From Clostridiales bacterium (GTDB lineage: Bacteria; Bacillota; Clostridia; Christensenellales; Christensenellaceae), in assembly GCA_015056045.1 (NCBI GenBank), contig SVGZ01000010.1, forward strand, positions 1 to 64,000: 64,000 nucleotides of DNA, written 5' to 3'. The notes below the pieces were generated by a model, which ran no database searches, was not told where the DNA came from, and saw only the letters and a program-made list of their open reading frames with translations. Positions 24,941 through 36,178 of this stretch are shown here, one piece after another. The translations under genes and the position numbers were made by a program. How positions within the stretch are numbered: position 1 is the stretch's first letter; each line of letters starts with the position of its first letter.

Positions 24941-25687
24941 TTACACCTCTGTGTGAAAAAAGTTCTTAAAGTTTTCGATATTCTGACGGAGAACTTCCCC
25001 GGTTTCTGTTTGTTTGATCTCTGCGATTTTTTCCGCCACGGAAAGGATATTGAGCGGTGTATTTCTTTCGCCTTTTTTCGGCGGCATAAATGGTGCATCG
25101 CTTTCAAGCAGCATCTTTTCAAGCGGGATTTCTTTGACGGTATTTAAAATTCGCTTTGCATTCGGAAATAAAAGCCCTGTGCCGATGCCGATCATTAAAC
25201 CCGCATTGGCTGCTCTTTCCGCAAGCTCAGGACCTGAAGTAAAACCGTGATAAACCGCTTTGACCAGAGGAAACTTCTTTAAGACAGAAAATAATTCTTC
25301 GTTCATTTTCCGACAATGCAGGATGACAGGCTTGTTATACTTTTCGACGATCTCCATTTGCGCAGTAAAAACAGAAAGCTGCTTTTCTCTTTCCGGGAAA
25401 TAACCGTCAAGACCGATTTCACCAAGAGCGATGCACTTCTCATCCTGAAGCAGATTTTCCATTTCGGCTTGCACGGAAAAATCTAACTCAGCTGTATATT
25501 CCGGGTGTATTCCGACCGCAAAATAAGCATTTTCAAATTCCTGTGCTAACTTTTTTGCGCTTAAAAAATCGCTTTTTGATGCTGTGCAGATGACGGCAGC
25601 TTTAACAGAGGACAGGATATCTGCCCTGTCCTCCGAAAAACTATTGTCGTGCAGATGCACATGCGAATCGATGATCAGCCTCTGCAT
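24941..25687 (-). CDS. TatD family metal-dependent hydrolase (YabD/YjjV-like)
   Basis: TIM-barrel amidohydrolase-fold nuclease or hydrolase. Metal-binding motifs are IDSHVHLHD, AVGIHPEY, ALGEIGLDGYF, PVILHCRK, VYHGFTSG and LLESDAPFMPP. Its 248 residues are typical. E. coli TatD is a 3'-5' DNA/RNA exonuclease; for this paralogue group the physiological substrate is not established. The start follows the lactonase stop by one base with little ribosome site, implying coupling, and the stop touches tcdA. Confidence 0.92.
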   Translation of the reverse strand: MQRLIIDSHVHLHDNSFSEDRADILSSVKAAVICTASKSDFLSAKKLAQEFENAYFAVGIHPEYTAELDFSVQAEMENLLQDEKCIALGEIGLDGYFPEREKQLSVFTAQMEIVEKYNKPVILHCRKMNEELFSVLKKFPLVKAVYHGFTSGPELAERAANAGLMIGIGTGLLFPNAKRILNTVKEIPLEKMLLESDAPFMPPKKGERNTPLNILSVAEKIAEIKQTETGEVLRQNIENFKNFFHTEV

Positions 25688-25688
25688 A

Positions 25689-26699
25689 TCAGAATTTGAT
25701 GATGCTGACAGGTCTGTGCAGATCGAGTTTCTGTTCGCACTGTGTTAAGGTTCCGTGGTTTGGATCGCGTTTTAATACAGTAAGACCGCCAAAATCCTGA
25801 TTTGCGCAGACGATCCATTCGCCGAAGATCTCAAAATCTCTCGGGCAAACACCGCCGCTGACATTTTCTGTGCAGATCTTTGTCAGGTGGCCTGTTTCAT
25901 CGTCGACTGCAAATGCGGTTACACTGTCATGGCCTCTGTTGGAAGCATAGAGGAATTTTCCGCAATCGGAGAATCTCAAAGCTGCTGCATTGTTTGCACC
26001 GCTGAAACCATGCGGAAGCGAAGAAATGATCTGTTCGACAATTTTTGTTTTGATATTGACGACAAGAATATCGGCTGTGATCTCGCAAATGACATAAATC
26101 AGATCGCTGAATTTATCGAGCGAAAGAATATGACGCGGACCAACGCCTGCAGGTGCAGCGATAACAGCGGTTTCTGTCAGGCCGTTTTCGCCAACGCTGT
26201 ATTCCGTGATCGTGTCGCAGCCGAGGTCTGCCATATAAATCATGCCGTTTTTCGCATAGGCGCAATGCATATATGCCTGTGTCTGTCTTTCGGGGTTGAT
26301 GCTGGAACCTTCGTGCTGAATATGCTGCAGGAGTTCCTTGATCTCACCTTTTTCGCCGATGCGGTAAACAGAAGCACTCCCGCCCATATAGTTGGAAACG
26401 ATGAGAAGATCCTGGTAGCGCATGAGATGACAGGGGCAATTCCCCGAAGTAGGCATCTTATTGATATATTTCAGCTCATTTCCGGCGATCTCATAGGCAA
26501 ATACTTCGCCTGCTTCTCTGTCTTCAGAAACTGCATAGAGGTATTTCTTATCTTCGGATATGCAGGTATAGGAAGGATTGAGGATTTCGCTTGTACCGCC
26601 GATCAGCTTAAGCTCACCGGTTTCCAGATCGATTTCGCAAAAATGGATGCCGTTCATAGTTGTCTCTGCATAGCTGCCAACATAAAAAGTGTTTTTCAT
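25689..26699 (-). CDS. Lactonase family beta-propeller protein (Pgl/YkgB-like)
   Basis: Predicted seven-bladed beta-propeller of the 6-phosphogluconolactonase/cycloisomerase-2 family. It shows FYVGSYAETTMNGIHFCEIDLETGELKLIGGTSEILNPSYTCIS at the N-terminus, HLMRYQDLLIVSNYMGGSASVYRI and GPRHILSLDKFSDLIYVICE, with blade-like repeats of about 45 residues. Members hydrolyse 6-phosphogluconolactone, but many are unproven. GGAG lies 7 bases before the ATG at 26699, so I use that rather than the track start at 26705. A hairpin without T-tail sits just upstream of the ribosome site. Confidence 0.88.
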   Translation of the reverse strand: MKNTFYVGSYAETTMNGIHFCEIDLETGELKLIGGTSEILNPSYTCISEDKKYLYAVSEDREAGEVFAYEIAGNELKYINKMPTSGNCPCHLMRYQDLLIVSNYMGGSASVYRIGEKGEIKELLQHIQHEGSSINPERQTQAYMHCAYAKNGMIYMADLGCDTITEYSVGENGLTETAVIAAPAGVGPRHILSLDKFSDLIYVICEITADILVVNIKTKIVEQIISSLPHGFSGANNAAALRFSDCGKFLYASNRGHDSVTAFAVDDETGHLTKICTENVSGGVCPRDFEIFGEWIVCANQDFGGLTVLKRDPNHGTLTQCEQKLDLHRPVSIIKF

Positions 26700-26712
26700 G
26701 GTCATTCTCCGG

Positions 26713-26732
26713 GCTTCCGCTTTTGCGAAAGC
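26713..26732 (-). promoter_or_regulatory. Hairpin directly upstream of the lactonase ribosome site
   Basis: GCTTTCGC-AAAA-GCGGAAGC on the minus strand pairs over 8 bp (one G-T). It begins about 20 bases after the GTPase stop and ends next to the GGAG of the lactonase gene. There is no T-run, so it is not a normal terminator. It may be a processing or stability element between the two messages. Confidence 0.5.
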
Positions 26733-26750
26733 TTCCTTTCATTGAATTGA

Positions 26751-28700
26751 TTATTTTAATGCGTTTCTGCAATATAAGAGCCATTTTGACCAATCGAGCG
26801 GGTCAACGCCTCTTCTCGGCATGGTTTTCCCGAGTTCGAGCGGACATTCGCGATATTCGAGGAATTCACGGCTGATAAGCCCTTTTCCCGAAGTCAGTGA
26901 ACGGAATACACTCGGATAATCGAGAGATGTTGCCGCAGGGATCGCTGCTTCAAGCATAAAGTTTCCGCCGCTTAAAACCGGCGAATCAAATTCACCGCGC
27001 ATATCGATGATCTGCCCTAAAACTTTGCCCAAAAGGCTTTCATCTGCGGAAAGCGTGACCTTCATGATCGGTTCAAGCAAGGTCGAACCGCCTGCCTGCA
27101 GGGCACGAAGGAATGCAACAGGTGTTGCCACAAAGAAATCGAGCGGATGTGTATGGATAAAATGATGGCTTCCGCCGACAAGCGTAATTTTTGCATCGGT
27201 GACTTCCCAGCCAAGGATACCCTGCGAAAGCGTCTGGTGGACACTGATATCGATATGATTCTGATATCTGTACGGGATGATATTATCCTTGATGACAGAT
27301 TCGTAAATGATGCCGCTGCCTCTTGGAAGCGGTTCAACAAGAAGTTCAACACAAGCCCAGCAAGGCTTCGGCATGGTATATTCTTCGATGCCGATAGCAG
27401 CGCGTTTTGGTGTTTCTTTATAGATAACGGTCGGTTCGGAGAAGCTGACTTCAAGCCCGTAACGATCGCGGATCAGTTCGGATAAGATCTCGAGCTGTAC
27501 TGTTCCCGTGATGCTGACATAGATCTCGCGTGTTTCCTGACTGAATTTGAAATCAAGCAAAGGGTCTTCATCCGCAAGTTCAGATACAGCGTGCATGAGC
27601 TTCGGCTGTTCTTCTTCTTTATTGGCAAAAACTTTGGATAAAAGCAGCGGTACAGCGATCGAACAGTTTCTGCCTTCGGGAACGGAGCCGATAGTATCTC
27701 CGTTTTTTATGCCGGAAAGTCCATAAACCGTGCCGATCTGTCCGGCTTCCAAAGTACCGATGTCGCTGAATTTTCTGCCGGAATATCTGCGGATCTGCGA
27801 GACTTTTTCTTCCGTTTCGCCGATCATAATGGGGCTTCTGCTTGAAATACTGCCGCCGAAAAGACGGATATAGGCAGCTTTTCCCATGGTTTCATCCCGC
27901 TCGACTTTGAAAACAATGCCGGATAATTCTTCTTTTCTTAATTTCGAAGAATCGGGTAAGAATCGGCAGATCGCATCAAGCAGGCTTTCGATACCTGTTC
28001 CGTTTTTTGCGGAAGTATATAAAACAGGATACAAATCACCTTTTCTTGCGCTGTTTTCAAGGCTCTTCATCAGCTCTTCTTTTGTTGCAGCTTCATCGGA
28101 AAGGAACTTTTCTTCCAATATTTCGTCAAACTGCGCCAAAACGGGAAGGGAATTTTCTTCATTTTTCTTGAGATACGCTGCAAAATCTTTACTGACAGAT
28201 GCACTGTCGCTTCCTTCGCCTGTGATTTCCTGAACAGCAACGAAGTTTTCGCCGAAAGTTTCCGTAAGCTGTGTAAATACAGACGCTGTATCGCTGCCTA
28301 CTCTGTCGATCTTGTTTAAGACAATAATAGTCGGAATCGAAAGATGGCGAAGCGCTTTCCAGATCATGCGTGTATAGGTCTGTATGCCATCAACAGCAGA
28401 GACAACAAGAACTGCACCATCGAGAACGGACAAAGAACGCTCGACTTCACTTGCAAAATCGATATGACCGGGCGTATCGACGATACAAATTTCATTATCC
28501 CGATAATCTGCAAAAGCGCATGCCGTTCTGACGGAAATGCCCCTTCTGCGTTCAACGCTCATATAGTCGGTAACGGTTGTTCCGCTGTCAACGCTGCCTG
28601 CATTGCGAAGGACACCGCATTTATTCAATATTTGTTCGGTTATAGAGGTTTTCCCTGCGTCAACGTGTGCGAGAATACCAATGTTGAATGTTTTCTTCAA
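26751..28700 (-). CDS. Translational GTPase of the TetM/TetO ribosomal-protection family (divergent)
   Basis: EF-G-like GTPase, 649 residues. G1 GILAHVDAGKTSITE, G2 region RRRGISV, G3 VDTPGHIDF and G4 VLNKIDR are intact. Domains II-V follow, with SISSRSPIMIGETEEKVSQIRRYSGRK and the domain V end YRECPLELGKTMPRRGVDPLDWSKWLLYCRNALK. Length and layout match tetracycline ribosomal-protection proteins rather than EF-G (about 690). The sequence is clearly divergent from TetM as I remember it, so resistance is not proven; it may be a housekeeping relative. The start is TTG with AGAGG 5 bases upstream. A terminator-like hairpin lies immediately before it. Confidence 0.85.
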   Translation of the reverse strand: MKKTFNIGILAHVDAGKTSITEQILNKCGVLRNAGSVDSGTTVTDYMSVERRRGISVRTACAFADYRDNEICIVDTPGHIDFASEVERSLSVLDGAVLVVSAVDGIQTYTRMIWKALRHLSIPTIIVLNKIDRVGSDTASVFTQLTETFGENFVAVQEITGEGSDSASVSKDFAAYLKKNEENSLPVLAQFDEILEEKFLSDEAATKEELMKSLENSARKGDLYPVLYTSAKNGTGIESLLDAICRFLPDSSKLRKEELSGIVFKVERDETMGKAAYIRLFGGSISSRSPIMIGETEEKVSQIRRYSGRKFSDIGTLEAGQIGTVYGLSGIKNGDTIGSVPEGRNCSIAVPLLLSKVFANKEEEQPKLMHAVSELADEDPLLDFKFSQETREIYVSITGTVQLEILSELIRDRYGLEVSFSEPTVIYKETPKRAAIGIEEYTMPKPCWACVELLVEPLPRGSGIIYESVIKDNIIPYRYQNHIDISVHQTLSQGILGWEVTDAKITLVGGSHHFIHTHPLDFFVATPVAFLRALQAGGSTLLEPIMKVTLSADESLLGKVLGQIIDMRGEFDSPVLSGGNFMLEAAIPAATSLDYPSVFRSLTSGKGLISREFLEYRECPLELGKTMPRRGVDPLDWSKWLLYCRNALK

Positions 28701-28716
28701 GTTTCCCTCTTAATAT

Positions 28717-28752
28717 CAAAAAAGAGAGGCGTATAAAACTACTCTCTTTTTA
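28717..28752 (-). terminator. Terminator or attenuator between coaBC and the TetM-like GTPase
   Basis: On the minus strand AAAAAGAGAG and CTCTCTTTTT pair over 10 bp around a 13-base loop and end in T6. It begins 7 bases after the coaBC stop and ends about 17 bases before the GTPase start, so no promoter fits between them. It may work as a leaky operon terminator or as an attenuator. Confidence 0.7.
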
Positions 28753-28758
28753 TCTTCT

Positions 28759-29955
28759 TTAATGACGTTCCCGATAGATTTTGAATGCTTCATCAAGAAT
28801 GCGGTTTGCTGCCGCATATTTGGAGCATTTTTCGATCTCGATCTGTCTTTCCCCGCGGAGGAAAAGTGTTATCGCATTTTCATCGGAACCAAAGCCGATG
28901 TCGCTTCTGGAAACATCGTTTGCACAGATCATATCTGCATTTTTTCGGATCAGCTTGCCTTCTGCATTGCTGCGGAGGTTTTCCATCTCTGCGGCAAAAC
29001 CGACAAGTACTTGTTTATTTTTTCTTTCGCCCAAAAGAGCTAAAATATCCTGTGTGCGGATGAGCTCCAAAGACATATCGCCGGATTTTTTGATCTTTCC
29101 GTCGCGCTTTTCGGCCGTTTTATAATCCGCAACAGCGGCAGCTTTGATGATAATGTCGGCATCATCGAACTGCGATAAAACCGCTTCAAGCATATCCGCT
29201 GCACTTTCGATATTGATACGGCGGACATTTTCAGGGCATTCGAGCGAAACAGGGCCTGATACAAGAACGACATCTGCACCTCTGTCCGCTGCAGCTCGTG
29301 CAATTTCATAGCCCATTTTGCCCGTCGAACGGTTGGAAATGAAACGGACATCGTCAATGCGTTCTCTTGTCGGGCCTGCAGTGACAACGACTTTCAGACC
29401 GGTAAGCTCCTGTTTATCTAAGAAATACTTCCTGATATAAGAAAGAATCTCTTCGGGTTCGCTCATGCGGCCTTTGCCGATATCTCCGCAAGCCAAAAGG
29501 CCCGTTCCGGGTTCGATAAAGTGTGCACCGCGTTTTTTGAGCTTTGCCATGTTTTCCTGAAAAGCTTCGTTTTCATACATGGCCGTATTCATGGCAGGTG
29601 CAAACATAACGGGGCATTTTACCGCCATGAGAAGTGTTGAAACAAAGTCATCGGCAATTCCGTTGGCAGCTTTTCCGATAATATTTGCTGTTGCCGGGGC
29701 AACGATCACAAGATCGGCAAATTTTGCCATGGAAATATGCGTGACTTCATAGGGCGTTTCACGGCTGAAAGAATCCGTGACAACGGCATTTTTTGTCAGT
29801 GTTTCAAAAGTAAGCGGTGTTACGAACTTTGCTGCATTTTCCGTCATGGCAACGCGGACTTCCGCACCGGCTTTGACAAGGCTGCTCGCTAAGATGCAGG
29901 CTTTATAGGCAGCGATACCGCCGCTTACGCAAAGTACGATTTTTTTACCTTTCAT
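28759..29955 (-). CDS. coaBC: Bifunctional phosphopantothenoylcysteine decarboxylase / phosphopantothenate-cysteine ligase
   Basis: Two consecutive CoA-pathway steps in one 398-residue flavoprotein (Dfp). The CoaC half (1-185) has VSGGIAAYKACILASSLVKAG, the active-site histidine segment VTHISMAKFADLVIVAPATAN and the PXMNXXM motif APAMNTAMYE. The CoaB half has VVTAGPTREPID-type VVTAGPTRERIDDVRFISNRSTGKMG and AAVADYK. It overlaps rpoZ by one base (TAATG), with AAAAGG as ribosome site. The order gmk-rpoZ-coaBC is as in Bacillus. Confidence 0.97.
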   Translation of the reverse strand: MKGKKIVLCVSGGIAAYKACILASSLVKAGAEVRVAMTENAAKFVTPLTFETLTKNAVVTDSFSRETPYEVTHISMAKFADLVIVAPATANIIGKAANGIADDFVSTLLMAVKCPVMFAPAMNTAMYENEAFQENMAKLKKRGAHFIEPGTGLLACGDIGKGRMSEPEEILSYIRKYFLDKQELTGLKVVVTAGPTRERIDDVRFISNRSTGKMGYEIARAAADRGADVVLVSGPVSLECPENVRRINIESAADMLEAVLSQFDDADIIIKAAAVADYKTAEKRDGKIKKSGDMSLELIRTQDILALLGERKNKQVLVGFAAEMENLRSNAEGKLIRKNADMICANDVSRSDIGFGSDENAITLFLRGERQIEIEKCSKYAAANRILDEAFKIYRERH

Positions 29956-30152
29956 TATACCCTTTTAACGTATGTGATCTTATCCTGATCGATCTCGTTA
30001 ACAGCCTGTGTTACGGGATTCGGGTCTGTTTCCTCTGTGAGGGGTGTTGCACCATCGACGAGCTGTCTTGCTCTCTGTGCGGTTTCAATAATCAGTGTAT
30101 ATCTGCAATCTACTTTTTCAAGAAGTTTTCCGAGTTCCGGTTCGATCATCAT
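29955..30152 (-). CDS. rpoZ: RNA polymerase omega subunit
   Basis: Small (65 residues) core-polymerase assembly subunit that latches beta-prime. It shows ELGKLLEKVDCRYTLIIETAQRARQLVDGATPL and a short C-terminus NPVTQAVNEIDQDKITYV, as in Gram-positive omega. Position between gmk and coaBC supports the call. GGAGG lies 10 bases before the first ATG; a second ATG follows immediately, so the exact first residue is uncertain by one. Confidence 0.93.
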   Translation of the reverse strand: MMIEPELGKLLEKVDCRYTLIIETAQRARQLVDGATPLTEETDPNPVTQAVNEIDQDKITYVKRV

Positions 30153-30171
30153 GGTTATATATCCTCCAAAT

Positions 30172-30798
30172 TTATTTTACAATACCGTATTCTTCGATTT
30201 CGGTAATAATTTTTTCTGCAGCTGCTTTTCCGGCAAGCTTGATTTTTTCAGCGTGAATGATGTTTCTGATGTCATTGATCGCAACATCGAGGTCGTCATT
30301 GACGACGACATAATCATACTGATCAGAATAAGAAAGCTCTTTGCCGGCTGTATTCAGTCTCTTTGCGATCTTTTCGGGTGTTTCTGTGCCTCTGCCGATG
30401 AGCCTACTGCGCAGCGTTTCAAAAGAAGGCGGAGCGATCATGATCATAACGGCATCGGGAATCAGTTTTTTAACGTTTTCAGCGCCCTGTACGTCGATCT
30501 CAAGGAGTACATCGGTTCCTTCGTTTCTGAGGTTGATCTGCGACATCGGTGTGCCATAGCTGGCAAGACCGAAAACGCTTGCATATTCTAAAAATTCGTT
30601 GTTTTTGACCATTTCAGCGAATTCTTCTTCTGTTTTATAGAAATAGTTTACGCCTTCCTGTTCGCCGGGTCTCGGTGCTCTTGTTGTACAGGAAATGCTG
30701 AGGTGCATATTTTTATCATCTCCGAGAAGTTTGTTGATGATCGTCCCTTTGCCGACGCCGGAGGGACCGGAAATAACGAGTACAAGTCCTTTATTCAT
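30172..30798 (-). CDS. gmk: Guanylate kinase
   Basis: Phosphorylates GMP to GDP with ATP. P-loop [18 protein letters not shown]-binding [19 protein letters not shown] and [16 protein letters not shown], plus [41 protein letters not shown]. The ATG at 30798 has GAGG nine bases upstream; the track ATG at 30804 is too close to it. It overlaps the remA stop by 8 bases. About 208 residues, normal. Confidence 0.97.
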   Translation of the reverse strand: MNKGLVLVISGPSGVGKGTIINKLLGDDKNMHLSISCTTRAPRPGEQEGVNYFYKTEEEFAEMVKNNEFLEYASVFGLASYGTPMSQINLRNEGTDVLLEIDVQGAENVKKLIPDAVMIMIAPPSFETLRSRLIGRGTETPEKIAKRLNTAGKELSYSDQYDYVVVNDDLDVAINDIRNIIHAEKIKLAGKAAAEKIITEIEEYGIVK

Positions 30799-31066
30799 TT
30801 TCATCTTCCTCGATGTATTTTGTTTCGGTACTGGAAAGTCTGTTGGAGATCGTTTCCGGCTGGATCGCGCTCAAAACAACGTGTTCGCTGTCCATGATGA
30901 TGACGGATCTTGTCCTTCTTCCAAATGTTGCGTCGATGAGCATACCGCGTGTTTTGGCATCCTGTACGATCCTTTTGATCGGAGCGGATTCAGGGCTGAC
31001 GATCGAAATGATCCTGCTTGCAGAAACGATATTTCCGTAGCCGATGTTTACTAATTTTAATTCCAA
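30791..31066 (-). CDS. remA: Extracellular-matrix regulator RemA family (YlzA/DUF370)
   Basis: Small DNA-binding protein (91 residues), in Bacillus an activator of biofilm matrix and osmoprotection genes. The sequence [72 protein letters not shown] is nearly the family consensus. The start codon is TTG, with GGGG 9 bases upstream; the family N-terminus supports it. The gene lies between yicC and gmk, as in Bacillus. Targets in this organism are unknown. Confidence 0.94.
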   Translation of the reverse strand: MELKLVNIGYGNIVSASRIISIVSPESAPIKRIVQDAKTRGMLIDATFGRRTRSVIIMDSEHVVLSAIQPETISNRLSSTETKYIEEDENE

Positions 31067-31079
31067 GGAAAGCTTCCCC

Positions 31080-31955
31080 TTATTCTATATTCTGGATCTG
31101 TTCACGGATCTTTTCGACTTCGCCTTTTGCGGCAAGAACGCCGTTTGTAATAGTTACATCGGAAGATTTGGAACCGATCGTATTGAATTCTCTGTTCATT
31201 TCCTGAATAAGGAAATCAAGGTTTCTGCCCTGAGCGGTGTCGCTCTTCAGAATGAGTTCGCACTGATCAAAATGGCTCTTTAAGCGGACGATCTCTTCTG
31301 TGATGCTTGCTCTGTCTGCGAAATACAGAACTTCGGTATTGAAGCGGTTTTCGTCAAGATCGGTATCTTTTAAGAGTGTTTCAAGTCTGTCGCGGAGCTT
31401 TGCCTTATATTCCTCTACGACAAGGGGTTCTCTTTCTTCGATCTTTGCCAAAATGCCGCGGAGAAGTTCGATGCGCATAAGGAGATCTTGAACCATTCTT
31501 TTGCCTTCGACTTCGCGTGCTTCAACAAGTTCATTTAATGCTGCGCCGAGTGCTTCCATAAGAACTTCTTTGATCTCATCTTCATCGATGGGTGCATCTT
31601 CATATTTGATAACATCGGGCATTTTCATCAGAGAGAAAACGCTGATCTCATCTTCAAGGCCGGAAACTTCTTTAATCTGTTTTGCAGCCCCGAGGTATGC
31701 TTTGACAAGCCCTGTATCGACGGAAAGCGTCTTTTTGCTTTCGCCAACGGTATCATAGTTGATGTAAAGATCAACACGACCTCTTGTGAGCTTGTTTTTG
31801 ATCTCACTGCGGACACTTTCTTCAAGATATAAAAGTGTGCGCGGCATACGCGGATTTATATCAAGAAAACGGTTATTGACCGTTTTGATCTCGATCGAAA
31901 CTTTGTGATTGTTTTTAATGATCTCGGAACGCCCGAAACCGGTCATACTTTTCAT
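31080..31955 (-). CDS. yicC: YicC/YloC family endoribonuclease
   Basis: The 291-residue protein begins with the invariant [11 protein letters not shown] and ends with the family C-terminus [48 protein letters not shown]. YicC of E. coli is reported to cleave RNA and to affect small-RNA turnover; the role in Bacillota is less clear. AGAAGG lies 6 bases before the ATG. It heads yicC-remA-gmk-rpoZ-coaBC, with its own promoter directly after ligA. Confidence 0.95.
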   Translation of the reverse strand: MKSMTGFGRSEIIKNNHKVSIEIKTVNNRFLDINPRMPRTLLYLEESVRSEIKNKLTRGRVDLYINYDTVGESKKTLSVDTGLVKAYLGAAKQIKEVSGLEDEISVFSLMKMPDVIKYEDAPIDEDEIKEVLMEALGAALNELVEAREVEGKRMVQDLLMRIELLRGILAKIEEREPLVVEEYKAKLRDRLETLLKDTDLDENRFNTEVLYFADRASITEEIVRLKSHFDQCELILKSDTAQGRNLDFLIQEMNREFNTIGSKSSDVTITNGVLAAKGEVEKIREQIQNIE

Positions 31956-31990
31956 AGCAAACCTTCTCGTTTCTTTATTTTCATCAAATT

Positions 31991-32019
31991 ATTTTAACAT
32001 AAAGCAAGCTTCAAAACAA
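31991..32019 (-). promoter_or_regulatory. Promoter of the yicC-remA-gmk-rpoZ-coaBC operon
   Basis: Minus strand TTGTTT (32014-32019), 17 bases, TAAAAT (31991-31996). It sits immediately after the ligA stop, with no terminator between, so read-through from ligA is also likely. Confidence 0.6.
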
Positions 32020-32023
32020 CCGT

Positions 32024-33997
<1,974 letters not shown>

Positions 33998-36172
33998 TTA
34001 ATCAATAATTTCAAGCGGTGCAAATGCAAGGAACATTTTCTTTTCTGTTCCGGAAAAATCGACAACGGCAATGCGGTTATCGGCAGCGCCTGTGATGCTC
34101 TTGATCTGACCGATACCAAATGTTTTGTGGGAAACCGTCATACCGACATCAAAAGAAGCCGTATCCCGTTTCTGCTGGTTAAAGCTCGGCTTTGCGCCAA
34201 GAGTCGGCCTTGCGGCGGTAACTTTCGGTTTTGCTTTCGGGAAAGAAGAAGTCATTTTCTTTAAAGTATCTTCTTCTTTTTCGATATCGAGCATATGATC
34301 GGGGATCTCTTCTATGAATCTCGAAGGATCCTTCATTTCTGTTTTTGCGTAAACGCTGCGGGATTGACAATGCGTCAGGTAAAGATGTTTCTTTGCACGG
34401 GTCATGCCGACATAGCAAAGCCTTCTCTCTTCTTCGATGTTGCCTTCCTGAACGGAACGATAAGACGGAAAAACAGTTTCCTCCATACCGACCATAAAGA
34501 CATTATCAAATTCGAGACCTTTTGCCGCATGAAGCGTCATCAAAGTGACTTTTGCGCCTTCTTCCTCTGTATCGGCATCGGTAAAGAGCGCAATGCCGGA
34601 TAAGAAATCGGAAAGGCTCGGTTCATCTGCGCTTGCTTCGTAGTCACGCGCTGCTTTGATAAGTTCATCGATGTTTTCCATGCGTGCTTCTGCATCTTTA
34701 TCGAGCAGCAGCATATCGTAATAACCCGTCACTCTGTAGACATTTTCGAGTGTTTTGACGATATTCTTGTCATCCTTGACAGCGTCGATATTTTTCAAAC
34801 ATTCAATAAAAGAATTGAGCTTTTTGACCGTTGCCGCATCGAGGAAATCTTCTGCCTGCATGAGTGTTTCATAGACGGAAAGCTGCGCTGCATCTGCTGC
34901 GGAAATCAACTTGTTGATGCTGACATTGCCGATCCCGCGCTTTGGTTCGTTGATGATGCGTGTGAGTGCAGTATTGGCATCGGGATTGACGAGGATCGTC
35001 ATATAGGCAAGAATATCTTTGACTTCTTTTCTCGAATAGAAACCGACGCCGCCGATAACGGTATAAGGAACACCGCGCTGACGAAGTTTTTCTTCAAGGA
35101 CACGGGATTGCGTATGCGAACGGTATAAAACAGCGCATTCGCTGTAATCTTCGCCTCTGCGGTTTATATTCTGCAGTTCGTTGGCTACATATTCCGCTTC
35201 GGCATATTCGTTCATAAAACGGCGCAGATAGGGCTTATCGCCTTCCTTGACAGCACTCCAAAGGAGCTTATCCTTGCGGTTGATGCTCTTTGCGATGATC
35301 GTATTGGAAACATCGAGGATACGCTGATGTGAACGATAATTCTGTTCCAGTTTGATGACGACTGCACCGGGATAATCTTTTTCAAAATTCAGGATATTGC
35401 GGACATCCGCACCACGCCAGCTGTAAATACTCTGGTCATCATCACCAACGACAAAGATATTGCCGTATTTTTCCGCAATAATGCGTGTGATCTCATACTG
35501 TACGCTGTTGGTATCCTGGAATTCATCTACCATGACATAGCGGTAGCGATTCTGATAGTATTCCCTTGTTTCGGCATCCGTTTCCAGAAGCTGCAGAACA
35601 TTGAGAAGAAGATCATCAAAATCCATGGCGTTTTCAGCATGGAGGCGATCGTTATAGGCATTGTAGACCTTCAAAAGGTCTTCGCTTCCGCCAAGCTCTT
35701 CAAAGAACTGCTGAGGTGTCATGCGAACGAAAGCGTTTTTTGCACGAGAAATAAGCGAAAGAACAGCCGATGGCGTCATATCTATCGCATAAGAATTTTC
35801 ATTAGAGATTTTTTTGATCATGCGCAGCGCATCATCTGTATCGTAGATTGAAAAAGACGATGTGTAGCCAAGTTTTTCTGCATGGAAGCGAAGCATTTTT
35901 GCGCAAATCGAGTGGAATGTCGAGACAGACATATTTTTTACATCAAAATCGATCTGTGCAGCGATTCTTTCTTTCATTTCGTTGGCGGCTTTATTGGTAA
36001 AAGTGATCGCCAGAATCGCATAAGGGCTGACACCCATGTTTTTGATCAGATAAGCGACTCTTCCTGTGAGTACGCCTGTTTTTCCGGAGCCGGCACCCGC
36101 CAAGACAAGTACAGGCCCTTCCGTAGTGGTAATGGCCTGTCTTTGAGGTGCGCTGTATCTTTCGAGATCCAT
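33998..36172 (-). CDS. pcrA: ATP-dependent DNA helicase PcrA/UvrD
   Basis: Superfamily 1 3'-5' helicase in repair and rolling-circle replication. Motif I LAGAGSGKTGVLTGRVAYL (K31), motif Ia TFTNKAANEMKER, motif II YVMVDEFQDTN, motif III VGDDDQSIYSWRGAD, motif IV LEQNYRSHQRIL, motif V TLMTLHAAKGLEFDNVFMVGMEE, motif VI EERRLCYVGMTRAKKHLYL. The C-terminal Tudor-like tail is present (VGMTVSHKTFGIGQIKSI). At 724 residues it has the PcrA length. It lies 6 bases downstream of yerC. Confidence 0.97.
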   Translation of the reverse strand: MDLERYSAPQRQAITTTEGPVLVLAGAGSGKTGVLTGRVAYLIKNMGVSPYAILAITFTNKAANEMKERIAAQIDFDVKNMSVSTFHSICAKMLRFHAEKLGYTSSFSIYDTDDALRMIKKISNENSYAIDMTPSAVLSLISRAKNAFVRMTPQQFFEELGGSEDLLKVYNAYNDRLHAENAMDFDDLLLNVLQLLETDAETREYYQNRYRYVMVDEFQDTNSVQYEITRIIAEKYGNIFVVGDDDQSIYSWRGADVRNILNFEKDYPGAVVIKLEQNYRSHQRILDVSNTIIAKSINRKDKLLWSAVKEGDKPYLRRFMNEYAEAEYVANELQNINRRGEDYSECAVLYRSHTQSRVLEEKLRQRGVPYTVIGGVGFYSRKEVKDILAYMTILVNPDANTALTRIINEPKRGIGNVSINKLISAADAAQLSVYETLMQAEDFLDAATVKKLNSFIECLKNIDAVKDDKNIVKTLENVYRVTGYYDMLLLDKDAEARMENIDELIKAARDYEASADEPSLSDFLSGIALFTDADTEEEGAKVTLMTLHAAKGLEFDNVFMVGMEETVFPSYRSVQEGNIEEERRLCYVGMTRAKKHLYLTHCQSRSVYAKTEMKDPSRFIEEIPDHMLDIEKEEDTLKKMTSSFPKAKPKVTAARPTLGAKPSFNQQKRDTASFDVGMTVSHKTFGIGQIKSITGAADNRIAVVDFSGTEKKMFLAFAPLEIID

Positions 36173-36178
36173 TAAAAA

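Noticed and set aside
26751-28700. Proven tetracycline-resistance gene
   Set aside because: The domain layout fits ribosomal-protection proteins, but the sequence is divergent and no mobile element surrounds it. Resistance cannot be claimed from sequence.
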